Part shown: positions 10,446-20,743 of the stretch, one piece after another
Layout of the letters: the number at the start of each line of letters is the position of its first letter
Numbering within the stretch: the stretch's first letter is position 1
Program-made: the position numbers and the translations under genes
The notes under the pieces: generated by a model
What the model saw: the letters and a program-made list of their open reading frames with translations, nothing else
The model's database searches: none
Told to the model about the DNA's origin: nothing
Source of the DNA: Brachynemurus nebulosus
Taxonomy: Eukaryota > Arthropoda > Insecta > Neuroptera > Myrmeleontidae
NCBI GenBank assembly: GCA_035578155.1
Contig: JAPWDM010000023.1
Location: 2,356,001-2,420,000, forward strand
Length of the DNA: 64,000 nt
Reading direction: 5' to 3'

Positions 10446-10977
10446 AAAAAAAAAAAATAAATCTACAAAATATTATTAAATTTTCATTAAAATTTTTACA
10501 TTTCTTTAGTTAAACAGATGACAAATATACGAATGATGACTTTATAATCACCTATATTTAATTTTGATACTTAGATGTGATTCAAAGAAAATTAAAAAAC
10601 TAATGTATTATTATATTTTATTTGTATTAGTAAGAATATTCGCTCAACCAAACTAATACTAACATAATACCTTAAAATTAAAAAATATTTATTTAAAATA
10701 CTTGTGATAGTGATTAAAACCAAAGTGCATATTAAAATAAAACAAACTTTTATGAACTTTAATTAAGAATTTATATTTATTATTTTGTTTAAAGAATGTT
10801 AAATCTTTGTGAAAATGAAGGTAGCAAAATGACTTCATTAAAATTTTCTAATTAAAATCAAATTTTTATCATTTCTATAATAATATTATTAAAGGTCATT
10901 GCTCCCTACATTTATCTTATATATTTTTGTTACTCAATGAAAAAACTTTATTAAAAATTTTTCAATTTTACTTAATT

Positions 10978-11021
<44 letters not shown>

Positions 11022-11096
11022 TCCAAGAAATTTCGAAATTTTTGAGTTTTGATCAAAAATTTCTATTTCGAGTTTCACTCTCCCATAGAAATTTTT
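10446..11096 (+). other. Gypsy 3' non-coding region, no env
   Basis: About 650 bp between the pol stop and the polypurine tract with no ORF of note, so there is no envelope gene. It holds an uninterrupted A-run of about 35 bp at about 10982-11017. The function is unknown; it could contain a packaging or export signal. Confidence 0.7.
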
Positions 11097-11108
11097 GAGG
11101 GGGGGATA
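11097..11108 (+). promoter_or_regulatory. polypurine tract
   Basis: GAGGGGGGGA (11097-11106) followed by TA lies directly before the TGT start of the 3' LTR. This is the expected position and composition for the plus-strand primer of reverse transcription. Confidence 0.8.
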
Positions 11109-11873
11109 TGTAACCACCATGGTACAGGCGCAGGTGAAAAATTAACAAATTTTCATCAAAACTTTCTAGTAAAAATAAATTTTATTATATAACACAAAAT
11201 TTTATCATAAAAACTCAAATAATGATTAGCGCTGCAGATAATAATACATATCTGTAGTGTAGATTGCCTAAACGAACAGACTATGACTTTTGTCAAGTTT
11301 TTAACAGAAAGAACTGTTGGTGCTGTGGTCACGTTTGGACACCAGAGATGCAACAACCAATCAGGGTTAAGCATCACTTGAATATTTCTGTCGTACCAGG
11401 TGGTGACATAAAGGAATACTTCAAAACAACACTTATTATTTCTTTCTAGTTAATGTATACAAATATTTCTATCTCTATATAGAAACCAATAGAACTTTCT
11501 TTCGATTCTTGGAAATGAAATTAAGGAACGCTTGTTTTAAGAATAAGGATATAACTTGTTTCAAGTTAGTTGTAAGGTAATATTAAAACGAACAACATCA
11601 GAATCCTCGCCAGTGGAACAACTGCGCATTATTTTTTATACTTAAAAAAAATTTATAATTTATAAAATTATATAAAAAAATTATTTTTATACAAGTTTTC
11701 TACATTTATTCAATAAACTAATCAACTAAAAAACCAATTAAAAGTGTTTTATTTGTGAAAAAACTATTCGTCTTGGAGAAGAAAAACCGAACCCACGCTG
11801 GAAAGTTTACCATCCTCTGTGCATCGCAAAATAACACCGTAGTGAGATCTTTTCCCACGTTTGCGACGTTACA
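11109..11873 (+). repeat. 3' LTR of the Gypsy element
   Basis: Same length, ends and apparent sequence as 4533-5297, with AATAAA at 11712-11717. It is followed by the GTAG target duplication and then by the right part of the hAT element. Confidence 0.95.
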
Positions 11874-12428
11874 GTAGGTATCTACAGCTTCTTTCACAGA
11901 AATATACCCCCCTTCCCCCATTATTATTTATTCAAAAAATAGTTTTAAATCTTGTTAAATAATCATAAAATATGAATCAGCTATAATATATACCTACCTG
12001 TAATAAAAATTTACTTACCGCTTCTAACAATGTAATCATTTAACGTAATGTTTAATTATTTTGAAAAAGGTATAGTTGAGTACAGCTGATTTAAATAATA
12101 TGTAAGTAAATACAAAAAGGACGCTTTATTGCTTTATATGCATTTTAAAACTGACCATTGCATTGTGCGATTTTATTGTATCATAGAATAGTTTATTATG
12201 GATACACAGTAAGGGGTAATTTGATTGTGTACATTTACTTTCAATAAACTGGACCACTCTTCTATGAAATAAAGTGAATTTATAAAAATTTTCAAACATA
12301 TTATTTTTAATTTATCGAATTACCGGTAAAAAATCAGCGATTTACCGGTAAAAATTTTAAGGCATTTTTAGTAATTTACCGGTAAACCGATAAACCGGTT
12401 TACCGGTATTACAATCCCTAATCCTAAG

Positions 12429-15350
12429 GACATAATTTTAACTGACTGTTAAAGCGATAGTGATTTTTATTCAAAATTCCAACGGTTAGTTTCAAAGATT
12501 TTTATGTTTAATTCATAAGCGTGCGTGAGTGTGAAAGCATAAAATTTTTTTCTTCGTAATCGTGCGTGAATCCAATTGTAATGTCGTTCAAATGGAGTAG
12601 TGAATTTCGACGCACACTTTCAAATTGATTTTCTTGGTTCCCGTGTACAATGACCAATTTTATTCATCAATAAATAAAATTTGAAAATTTTCCCGAGAAA
12701 ACTATTTGCCCGATTTGAATCCGAATATGTTAGCTTACAGTGAATGTCTATAGGTAAGTACTACTACTTGTTATTTATATATTTATTAGTATTACATCAC
12801 ATATTTTTTTATGGGTAAATCGCGTGTTCATCAAACTATGATGCATATACATAGATAAATAATGTATAACATTAGAACGGAAATACAATACATAATATAT
12901 TACATATGATTGCATGTTTAAATGAAGACTGTGTGGTGGAAAATTCATAATATTTTCCAGAGTTATCTTAAATATTATTAGTTCATTATACTGTGATACT
13001 ATACTTATGTAAGTGTATGTTTATTTGTTTGTACCACTGTGTATCAGTCGACAGGATAAATTTATATTAAATGGAAGAGATACGAATATGAGAATTGATA
13101 TATGCGATACAATTCGTAACAACAGAGTTTGCAAATTTTGTTCTAAACACAATTTGCAGTGCAACGTATTTTAAATGTATTTGATATCTTGCATAATTTT
13201 ATTAAAATTGTTTTAGAACATTTAAAATTCAGTTGCATTCCGCCTCTGTTCTATTTTCAATTAACATAATACATATGTATTATTGAAAATATATTTCATG
13301 AATAAATAATTAATTAACTATGCATATGTGTTATGTAACGCAGAATAAATAAATTCATTCTAGATTTTTCTAAGACGAGTGCGCAGGCGACCTTTAACAA
13401 TAGAGGCAAACTGACTTAAGTTAGCTAATAAGAACACACAAAAAGAAGAACACAGTCAGCCAGCAGGCAGTGAGTTTTAATTATTACCTACGGGTAACTT
13501 ACCTTTGAAGTGTCCTTCCGGCACTTATGATTAAAATTTTAAGTGGATAATGGGACGGTGAAATAGACGCCTATTACCACTAGATCACCTGGCCCTTCAG
13601 GCTTCGCGATCATGTTTGCTACTCGATTTTATTTAACTATTTAGTTATACAAATTATGTCAATATAGTTATTTTACGTTCGGGTAATATGGGAGAAACTT
13701 ATTGTTAGTTAGTGTTTAACAATTTAGTATTTATATTATTGACGCCAAAAATACTTTGGTGATATTTATTTAAGACGCAAGGTTTTTTTTCTTTTCTAAT
13801 GAAATTTAATTTCATTTTATTGTAACAATTGTATGAATTTAAATTTACCTTTTCATACTTTTGTGATTATTTCAATTATTATTTTTATTATTTATTAGTG
13901 TTAAGTTTAGTATAGTTAAGTATTCGTTTCTCTCAAGTTACTCCCGCTAATGTAAATAATTTTATAATATGTAAATAGCCGGTATTGGATTAGGTATAAT
14001 ATGTTCACACCTTCAGGTAGTATTTTTTTCTATTTATTACTTACCAAACAGCTGTAACAGTTTGACAAGTAATGTTTATCGATTGTTAATTATTTTCATT
14101 GTTAATTATTTTCATTGATAATTTGTTTTCATTTTTTCTTCAATGTTAATTATTTAATAATAGATTTGTTTGTTTACCGATTCCATTCAGTAATCGTAAA
14201 GGTATTCATTTGAAAATTGTTTCATATTAAATTATAAATATATTTGTAATGTTTGAAATTTAATCTTTTCATTGTTTTATCCCTAAAAGACATCGTGGTC
14301 AATTATAGGGTTTGATTAAACAAATTTTGTGAAGGGTGTCTATATTTTGCGTATTCTGCTTATTTAATTTTGTAATTTAGAAATCTCTTTTAATAAATAT
14401 TGTTAAAGTTTATTTATTTTTTTTTTTTAATTTCTAAATTTCAGCTTCCAAACACCCAATCTCATTTTACAGATTTGTAATTACAAATTTTTATTTTCAC
14501 AAACCCACAAGATTTGTTATAGCAGGATGTATTTTCCCTTATACCTGTATACTGTTGTTTATTGTAAACCTCGATAGCGTAAGCTGTACGTATGAAATTA
14601 TCAGGTAAAGTGTTGAATTTGAATAATATTAAGTAGAGTGGGGTACGCAAACAAAACTAAATATAGAAAATAAATTCTAAGCAATAAGGATTACCAAAAA
14701 TGATCAATGCTCACATAAATTGGAATTTTTATTAGGCTAGTTAATTTATGAAATAAAGGACCAGTTAGCGGAAAGTTTAATCACAGTCCTAATAACCTTT
14801 ATTCTTTATGTTTTCTGAGTCGCTGAACACGAATTTGAGGTTTGCTGACAGATATTTTACCCGGAACATTGATTAATTTGTGAAAAAAGTCAAATTGTTA
14901 ATTTATTAGGTTTTTGATCTTAATTTTGGTAAATATGCATTTTCTCGGAAAAGTTGTTCTTTACAAAATTAAAGTAGACAAAATTTCCTACAAGCGCTGT
15001 AGATAACAATTCTTTCTACGACTAATCGTTACGCCGCTAGAGGGCGCTCAAAAACGGGCAGAATTCTTTAAAATAAAAAAAAAAAAAACGCCATGAGCAG
15101 TTCGGTATTTTCAAGATATCTAAATGTGGTTGAAAGGGTACAGACGGATTGTCAGTTTAGTGTTTTCAAAACTGATGATGAATGTCCCGCTGATTGGGGC
15201 TTCAGAAAAAGTGTTTAAGTTTTTAAAGGCTGAATTTAAATGTCGATAGCAGTTAGCAGGAAAAAAAGCCAACACAATTCATACGAGGGCATTCCTACCC
15301 ATGCTTATCCGCCAATAGCCTTTGTGTTTTATTTTTAAATATTAAAAAAG
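12429..15350. other. no gene seen; AT-rich spacer
   Basis: About 2.9 kb with no ORF of more than about 60 codons and no recognisable domain. A stretch at about 13500-13610 reads on the minus strand as a weak tRNA-like start (GGTGATCTAGTGGTAATAGGCG), but no box B was found. Short A/T homopolymers occur throughout. Confidence 0.5.
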
Positions 15351-15362
15351 GACCTTAAATAG
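15351..15362. repeat. target-site duplication of the Jockey-like LINE, left copy
   Basis: GACCTTAAATAG is identical to 19954-19965. It adjoins the poly(T) tract, which is the element's poly(A) tail read on the plus strand. The adjacent bases differ, so the duplication is exactly 12 bp. Confidence 0.93.
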
Positions 15363-15520
15363 TTTTTTTTTTTTTTTTTTAACATCCTCGTTTATCGATT
15401 ATCAGTTCTAAATAGAACTATAAATCGAGCGATGATAGAACATAACGGGAATGGTGATTACCCACTGGTAATCACTCAAAATAAATTATATACTAAATAT
15501 AATATACTATACATTAAAAG

Positions 15521-18208
15521 CTAAATAAATCTATATCTTAATTCTAAAATATTCTGTCGATTGAGTCTATACAAAGAGTCACTATTGTCAAGTAAGTTAA
15601 GGGCACACACATTAGGGTGATTTTCTAAGCGATGAATGTATTTATCACTGTATCGTACTATTTCCTCACGCACTGTGGGCACTTGAAGACTGCGATGTAT
15701 GTCATCGTTACGCACGTACCACGGGGAAGCACTTATGGCTCGTAGCACTTTAGACTGAAATCGTTGCAATATCTCAATATTGCTAACACTAGCCGTACCC
15801 CAAAGTTGAATACCATAAGTCCATACTGGTTTGATAACACTTTTATAAACTAGAACTTTGTTTCTTAAAGATAACTTTGATTTACGACCTAGAAGCCAAT
15901 AGTACTTAGAAAACTTAACATTTAGTTGCTTACGTTTAGTCCAAATATGTTTACGCCATGTTAGTTTTCTATCTAGATGTATACCTAGATATTTAGCTTC
16001 AGTTGCTAATGGTAACACTACATCATTCAAACTAACTGCAGGGCAGGTACCTTTTCTCGTAGTAAATGTAACTTGCACTGATTTCGTTTCATTTACTCGA
16101 ATACGCCATTTATGTAACCATTCCTGTATTCGACGCAAGCTAGATTGTAACTTTTGTGATGCAACATTTGGATCTTCATCAGTAGCTAGGATAGCAGTAT
16201 CATCAGCAAATGTTGCAGTAGTATTTTCTTCATCAACCGGCAGATCTGCAGTATATATAAGATAAAGAATAGGCCCTAGAACACTACCTTGTGGTACACC
16301 GGAACGGACTGGAAACATTTCTGATATTTCACTCTGAAACTTTACATGAAAGTAACGATCTGACAAATAAGATTTCAGTATTAAGTAGAATGATTCAGGA
16401 ATATTTTTCCTTAATTTATATAATAAGCCAGTATGCCACACTTTGTCAAATGCTTGACTCACGTCGAGAAAAGCTGCTGTACAATATTTTTTTTCTTGAA
16501 AAGAGCGGTTGATCGTATTGACTACACGATGAACTTGTTCGACGGTTGAATGTTTTGCGCGAAAACCAAACTGATGATCTGGAATAATTTTAAGGTCATC
16601 GAGGACTCGATGCAGTCTTCTGAGAAATAACTTTTCGAACATTTTGGATAAAACGGGGAGTAAACTGATTGGTCTGTACGACGTCACCTCATTTACTGGC
16701 TTCCCCGGCTTTTGTATTAAGATGATTTGAGCTAATTTCCAAACAGCAGGGAAATATTTTAGCCTTAAAATGGCATTAAAAATTAAATTTATCATCATAA
16801 TACCTTTATTAGGCAATTCTCTTAGAATCCTAACTGTGACAAGATCATAGCCAGGAGCTTTCTTTATATTTAATTCATTCCAGATCAATCTTTTAATTTC
16901 CTTTGGCGAAAAAGGTTCAACTGGGACAGTTGGCTCTGAAGATGCTTCTAAAAGTTGAGTTTCTTCAATATTTAAGTTGTCTCCGTGATTGGGTTGAAAA
17001 ACTTCAGATAGAGTTTCAGCAAAAAGTTCTGCCTTTTCTCGTGCACTTTTTGCCCAGCTTCCATTATTTCCACGAAGTGGTGGTATTTGTTGTTGTGGCT
17101 GTTTAATGTGCTTAGTAGCTTTCCAGAGGGAGTAGTCAGATGCTTCAGTTGGGCAAAGATTTTCGAGATAATCTTCAATAGCATCCTGTTTTAATTTATT
17201 CAGTAATCTCTTTAACTTTTGGGATATTCTGTTAAAACGATTTTTGTCTCCTGGAAACCTGGTTTGTTGCCATATTCTTCTTAGCCTCCGTTTTTCTAAA
17301 ATCAAGTCCTTAACTGTATCTGGTGAGGTAACTTTGACACCTGAGTTATTGACAATGTCTGGAGTGGATTCGCAAGCAGCAGATTGAATGATATTAGTAA
17401 AATTTACCACTGCTTGATCTAATTCTAATTCTGATTTTAAGGATGTTCTTAAGGTAATTTTTTTGTCAATATAATTTCGAAAGTAATCCCAGTCCGTGTG
17501 CTTATTGAACAGAACAGGTGTTTTTTCTTTATGGATTAATTTAGTGCTAACTGTAAGCAGAACAGGTGAATGGTCCGATGATAAGTCAAAACACGACTTT
17601 ATCTCCATGTATCTATTAGACATATTTTTCGTAACAAATAGGTCCAACAAATCTGGAATTTTATTTAAATCAGATGGCCAATAAGTTGGTTCACCCGTAG
17701 ATAGATGATTCAGATTGCTGTCATCGATAACTTTTAGAAGATTTCTACCTTTAGGGTTGATGAGCCTAGAACCCCAATGCGTGTGCTTAGCATTGTAGTC
17801 ACCGCCTGAGATAAATCGATTTCCAAGGATGTTGAAAAAATTTTGAAACATATCCTGGCTGATTGCATATCTTGGAGGACAATACACAGCGGAAAAAGTT
17901 ATTGGTCCAATCCAATCTTCCACCACTACGCTTGTTGCTTGAAGGTAATCTTCGTTATATTTTTGTAGCTCGTGATGCTTTAAGCTGTTTTTAATTATAA
18001 TCGCTGTACCACCGTGGCCTCTACCACTAGGATGTTTCGTATCATACACAGTATAGTTTCTTATTTTAATATAACTTCTCTGAGTAAATCTCGTTTCAGA
18101 TATTAGGGCTATGTCTATGTCATGATCTTGAAGGAATGTTTCAAGTTCCAGACGACGGTTTAATAAACCATTTGCATTCCATAAAACGATATTTATGGAT
18201 AGAGCCAT
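15521..18208 (-). CDS. LINE ORF2: APE endonuclease and reverse transcriptase
   Basis: 895 residues. The N-terminal apurinic-type endonuclease nicks target DNA: Asn11, Glu38 in an SETR context, Asp137 and Asn139 in GGDYNAKH, and Asp212-His213 in SSDHSP. The reverse transcriptase follows at about 440-720: an APGYD motif near 451, catalytic Asp582 in LDVSQAFD, GVPQGSVLGP at 637-646 and FADD at 667-670. The C-terminal ~170 residues match the usual Jockey-clade tail (a VWTYGIQLWG-type stretch). There is no RNase H. The ATG is one base after the ORF1 stop, so translation probably depends on reinitiation or stop-start coupling. All catalytic residues seen are intact. Confidence 0.94.
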   Translation of the reverse strand: MALSINIVLWNANGLLNRRLELETFLQDHDIDIALISETRFTQRSYIKIRNYTVYDTKHPSGRGHGGTAIIIKNSLKHHELQKYNEDYLQATSVVVEDWIGPITFSAVYCPPRYAISQDMFQNFFNILGNRFISGGDYNAKHTHWGSRLINPKGRNLLKVIDDSNLNHLSTGEPTYWPSDLNKIPDLLDLFVTKNMSNRYMEIKSCFDLSSDHSPVLLTVSTKLIHKEKTPVLFNKHTDWDYFRNYIDKKITLRTSLKSELELDQAVVNFTNIIQSAACESTPDIVNNSGVKVTSPDTVKDLILEKRRLRRIWQQTRFPGDKNRFNRISQKLKRLLNKLKQDAIEDYLENLCPTEASDYSLWKATKHIKQPQQQIPPLRGNNGSWAKSAREKAELFAETLSEVFQPNHGDNLNIEETQLLEASSEPTVPVEPFSPKEIKRLIWNELNIKKAPGYDLVTVRILRELPNKGIMMINLIFNAILRLKYFPAVWKLAQIILIQKPGKPVNEVTSYRPISLLPVLSKMFEKLFLRRLHRVLDDLKIIPDHQFGFRAKHSTVEQVHRVVNTINRSFQEKKYCTAAFLDVSQAFDKVWHTGLLYKLRKNIPESFYLILKSYLSDRYFHVKFQSEISEMFPVRSGVPQGSVLGPILYLIYTADLPVDEENTTATFADDTAILATDEDPNVASQKLQSSLRRIQEWLHKWRIRVNETKSVQVTFTTRKGTCPAVSLNDVVLPLATEAKYLGIHLDRKLTWRKHIWTKRKQLNVKFSKYYWLLGRKSKLSLRNKVLVYKSVIKPVWTYGIQLWGTASVSNIEILQRFQSKVLRAISASPWYVRNDDIHRSLQVPTVREEIVRYSDKYIHRLENHPNVCALNLLDNSDSLYRLNRQNILELRYRFI

Positions 18209-18212
18209 TTTA
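18206..18212 (-). promoter_or_regulatory. ORF1 stop / ORF2 start junction TAAAATG
   Basis: On the minus strand the ORF1 stop TAA, one A and the ORF2 ATG are contiguous. Such tight junctions suit termination-reinitiation, described for two-ORF LINEs. The mechanism is inferred. Confidence 0.7.
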
Positions 18213-19661
18213 TTTCATTTTAGCAACCAGCGCTGTTAATAGATTAACCATCACGCTATTTTGTTTCATAAGATCTCGAAACATTTCTTTCAGCTCCGAA
18301 AATGACTGCTTCATAAAAGCGATTAAATCTTGGTTTGTATTATGTTCAGTGGCGGCTTCAATAATGTTAGTGGAGGGCAAATCTCCAACTGCTTGTGCAT
18401 AGGTGAAGTTTTCTCTCACGTAGTTCGGAGATGGAGCTCGTGAGATCAAGTTGGATTCAGTAGGCTGCTTTCTTCTTAATGGGGGATAACGTTTTTCTAA
18501 AAGTTTTTTGTAAACGATACAACCTTTATAATTTGCTGGATGATTTTCACCACAGTTAACACAAACAGCAGGGATATCTCTGCTTTTTTTCTCGCACGCA
18601 CTTGTCTGATGATTTCCAGTACACTTTACACATCTATAAATACGTCCACAGTTGTTTTGGGTGTGACCAAATCTCTGGCATCTTTTACATTGCGGAATTT
18701 CCCTTTTTTTATTAGGTGGTTCAAATTTTACAATTTTATTTCCCATTTTTGTGACCTGGTAAATTGATTTGTTATTTTCATTATTCTTCAGATCAATAAA
18801 GAACAAAGGTAAAGGTTCTTTCGTTTTAGCATGTTTTATATTGGATACGTTTTCTACAACGTATCCAAGTTCGGCAAGATCAGCGGCTATTTCTTCTTGT
18901 GTGGTGGAGTGATGAACATTCCTCAAAACAACTCGAAATGGTAGTTCTTGTCTTAAGCGATGAGTGTAATAATTTACATTACGTGATTTAAAATATGTGA
19001 TCAACGCGCGGTATGTAGAAACATCTACTGGTATAATTTTTATTTGCTTATTCATAACTTTAAACAAGCATTTATTAGTAAAGCCATTCGAATTTAGTTC
19101 CTGCTCAAATAATTTAAAATTAATAACATTTGTTACAAAAATAGGTTGCACAGGTTCTTTTTTATCTTTGGACAAGCTTTCGGTTGGTATATCTGGGTCT
19201 TGAGAAACACTTTGGAGAATTTCAAAGCGATTGTTGGTAGTGACCTCCGTCTCCGAATTTTCCTTCTGCTTTACTCTTCTCTGTTCAGCATCTGGACTTC
19301 TCTTTTTTTTACGGGATACTACAACAAAGTCGTCTCCTTGCCAATTGGGTTTTTGACTGGGTGTTGTATCATTTTCCATCACCGATTTGTTATTCGATTG
19401 GTCGTTATCTGGAATGGAGGCCTGCGACGAAGTGCTTAATCTTCTTATAGCATTCTGTTTTTCTAGTTCAAATTTTTCGGTTTGGCTTTTGTAATTAGAA
19501 AGTTTATCCCTTATTTTTCTAATGGCTGATGTATCAGGTAACTGTTGATCGCTGTTTACTTCACTTAATTCATCGAACAGTGATTTAGGCGTATTTGATA
19601 CAACTGGTAGATAAATATATCTGCTTGTTACATTATCTGAGCCGCCACTGGCTGGTTGCAT
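18210..19661 (-). CDS. LINE ORF1: Gag-like RNA-binding protein
   Basis: 483 residues. The N-terminal ~170 residues are polar with a basic stretch near 117-132 (possible nuclear signal). Residues about 240-320 resemble the domain that precedes the zinc knuckles in Jockey-type Gag proteins. Three CCHC knuckles follow: C325-C328-H333-C338, C344-C347-H351-C356 and C367-C370-H374-C381. A C-terminal amphipathic segment (about 445-483) may multimerise. It would bind element RNA into particles and help nuclear targeting. The start is the only ATG near the frame's 5' end and lies about 290 bp inside the element's 5' end. Confidence 0.92.
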   Translation of the reverse strand: MQPASGGSDNVTSRYIYLPVVSNTPKSLFDELSEVNSDQQLPDTSAIRKIRDKLSNYKSQTEKFELEKQNAIRRLSTSSQASIPDNDQSNNKSVMENDTTPSQKPNWQGDDFVVVSRKKKRSPDAEQRRVKQKENSETEVTTNNRFEILQSVSQDPDIPTESLSKDKKEPVQPIFVTNVINFKLFEQELNSNGFTNKCLFKVMNKQIKIIPVDVSTYRALITYFKSRNVNYYTHRLRQELPFRVVLRNVHHSTTQEEIAADLAELGYVVENVSNIKHAKTKEPLPLFFIDLKNNENNKSIYQVTKMGNKIVKFEPPNKKREIPQCKRCQRFGHTQNNCGRIYRCVKCTGNHQTSACEKKSRDIPAVCVNCGENHPANYKGCIVYKKLLEKRYPPLRRKQPTESNLISRAPSPNYVRENFTYAQAVGDLPSTNIIEAATEHNTNQDLIAFMKQSFSELKEMFRDLMKQNSVMVNLLTALVAKMK

Positions 19662-19953
19662 AATAAAACACTAATTAGTTCACTATAACTAGGTTATTAG
19701 GTATTACACAAAAATATTGCCCAATAAGCATAATGAACAATTAAAAATAAAAATAAAAAAAGGAAAATATTAATAAAAATTAAGTAATTGCTGACTAAGC
19801 ACTGCAAATATTAGAACGAATTATTGTATAATAACATTAATAACAATAACTAATAAGAATTTGCAAACTCAACAATGTTTTTTATTATTAATAATCATAA
19901 ATAATTATATAATAATAAACACGTCCGTTTACGATGGATAATAGTATCGAACT

Positions 19954-19965
19954 GACCTTAAATAG
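19954..19965. repeat. target-site duplication of the Jockey-like LINE, right copy
   Basis: GACCTTAAATAG is identical to 15351-15362 and marks the element's 5' end at 19953. A separate A-run follows at about 20005-20029; it lies outside the element. Confidence 0.93.
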
Positions 19966-20225
19966 TGAACTGGAAGGCATTTGTGATGATATTTTTTCTC
20001 CCCAAAAAAAAAAAAAAAAAAAAAAAAATCCAAAATTCATATTTTATAAATAAAAACTGACTTTAATAATATTTTTAAAATTAAAATATTTATTAAATTT
20101 ATTAAACTTTATTTAAAGACTAAACTTTCTTTTAACATTCCTAATATGCTTAGACTATATTGTTAGGTCGGTGAGATGTACAACTCTTGTGGATCATCTA
20201 ATTAAGAAATATATTGTAACTATTA

Positions 20226-20549
20226 AATACCCCTGTCGCAGCATCCTGCATAACATAGCGAATTTCCGTTTATAAAAATTAGTTTTTCTCGGAAACGAGT
20301 TGACATAGAAGAATAGTTTAAAGACCTTTTTTATGTAATTTTTCCTCCTCTTTTAAATGGTGTAAAAAAATTTCGCAAAAATTTTTAAATAAGTGGAAAT
20401 TTTGGCAAAAAACTAATTTTTTGCAAGAACAAAAACCATGTTCCTGGCATCCGACGTGTCTGGCTGATGAACTCATCCAAGAGTTTGGGACTTCTAACAT
20501 TTTCAGTAAATTTTGTAAAAGTAGGACATTTCGTTCGACAGTTATCGTG

Positions 20550-20620
<71 letters not shown>

Positions 20621-20743
20621 TTTAGTGAATATTATTTTCGGTTCCTAGGGACCTCAAAACAAATTTCTGCCATGGTCCCGGGTTCAAGTCGCGTCATGAC
20701 AGTGGCTGTAATAGCTGAATTCCATTCTGGAAATTCGCTAAAA
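20226..20743 (+). mobile_element. family A interspersed repeat, copy 2
   Basis: Collinear with 2328-2835: shared left end AATACCCCTGTC, TAGCGAATTTCC at 20256-20267, (TA)n at 20553-20617, and right end GGAAATTCGCTAAAA at 20729-20743. The (TA)n tract is longer than in copy 1 and the copies differ at many positions, so they are old relative to each other. There is no true ORF. Confidence 0.75.

Larger units (their letters stand above)
4533..11873 (+). mobile_element. complete Ty3/Gypsy LTR retrotransposon
   Basis: A 7.34-kb element with two 765-bp LTRs, gag, pol in the order protease-RT-RNase H-integrase, and a polypurine tract. It is flanked by a 4-bp target duplication GTAG (4529-4532 and 11874-11877). 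The protease-RT-RNase H-integrase order is that of the Metaviridae (Ty3/Gypsy). No env frame lies between pol and the 3' LTR. Both main frames are open and the LTRs show no visible difference, so the insertion is young and may be competent. The coding sequence is very A/T-rich and asparagine-rich, matching the host composition. Confidence 0.95.
4293..12420. mobile_element. non-autonomous hAT element split by the Gypsy insertion
   Basis: Terminal inverted repeats TAGGGATTGTAA (4293-4304) and TTACAATCCCTA (12409-12420) are flanked by a perfect 8-bp direct repeat ATCCTAAG (4285-4292 and 12421-12428). An 8-bp duplication is the hAT hallmark. Subterminal ACCGGTAA motifs recur many times on both sides (about 4320-4385 and 12310-12410). 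Removing the Gypsy element and one copy of its 4-bp duplication leaves about 783 bp with no transposase ORF. It would therefore depend on an enzyme in trans. It predates the Gypsy insertion. Confidence 0.88.
15363..19953 (-). mobile_element. full-length Jockey-like non-LTR retrotransposon
   Basis: 4.59 kb on the minus strand: a 5' untranslated region of about 290 bp starting AGTTCGATAC at 19953, ORF1, ORF2, a short 3' untranslated region and an 18-bp poly(A) tail (T-run at 15363-15380). The 12-bp duplication GACCTTAAATAG lies on both sides. The two-ORF plan (CCHC Gag-like ORF1; endonuclease-RT ORF2 without RNase H) is that of the Jockey clade. Both frames are open and the 5' end appears complete, so it may be active. 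The 5' end may carry an internal pol II promoter, as known in this clade. Confidence 0.95.

Noticed and set aside
13500..13610. tRNA or SINE on the minus strand
   Set aside because: Box-A-like start only; no box B and no cloverleaf.
16291..19439. Short plus-strand ORFs opposite the LINE
   Set aside because: Antisense shadows of ORF1 and ORF2.
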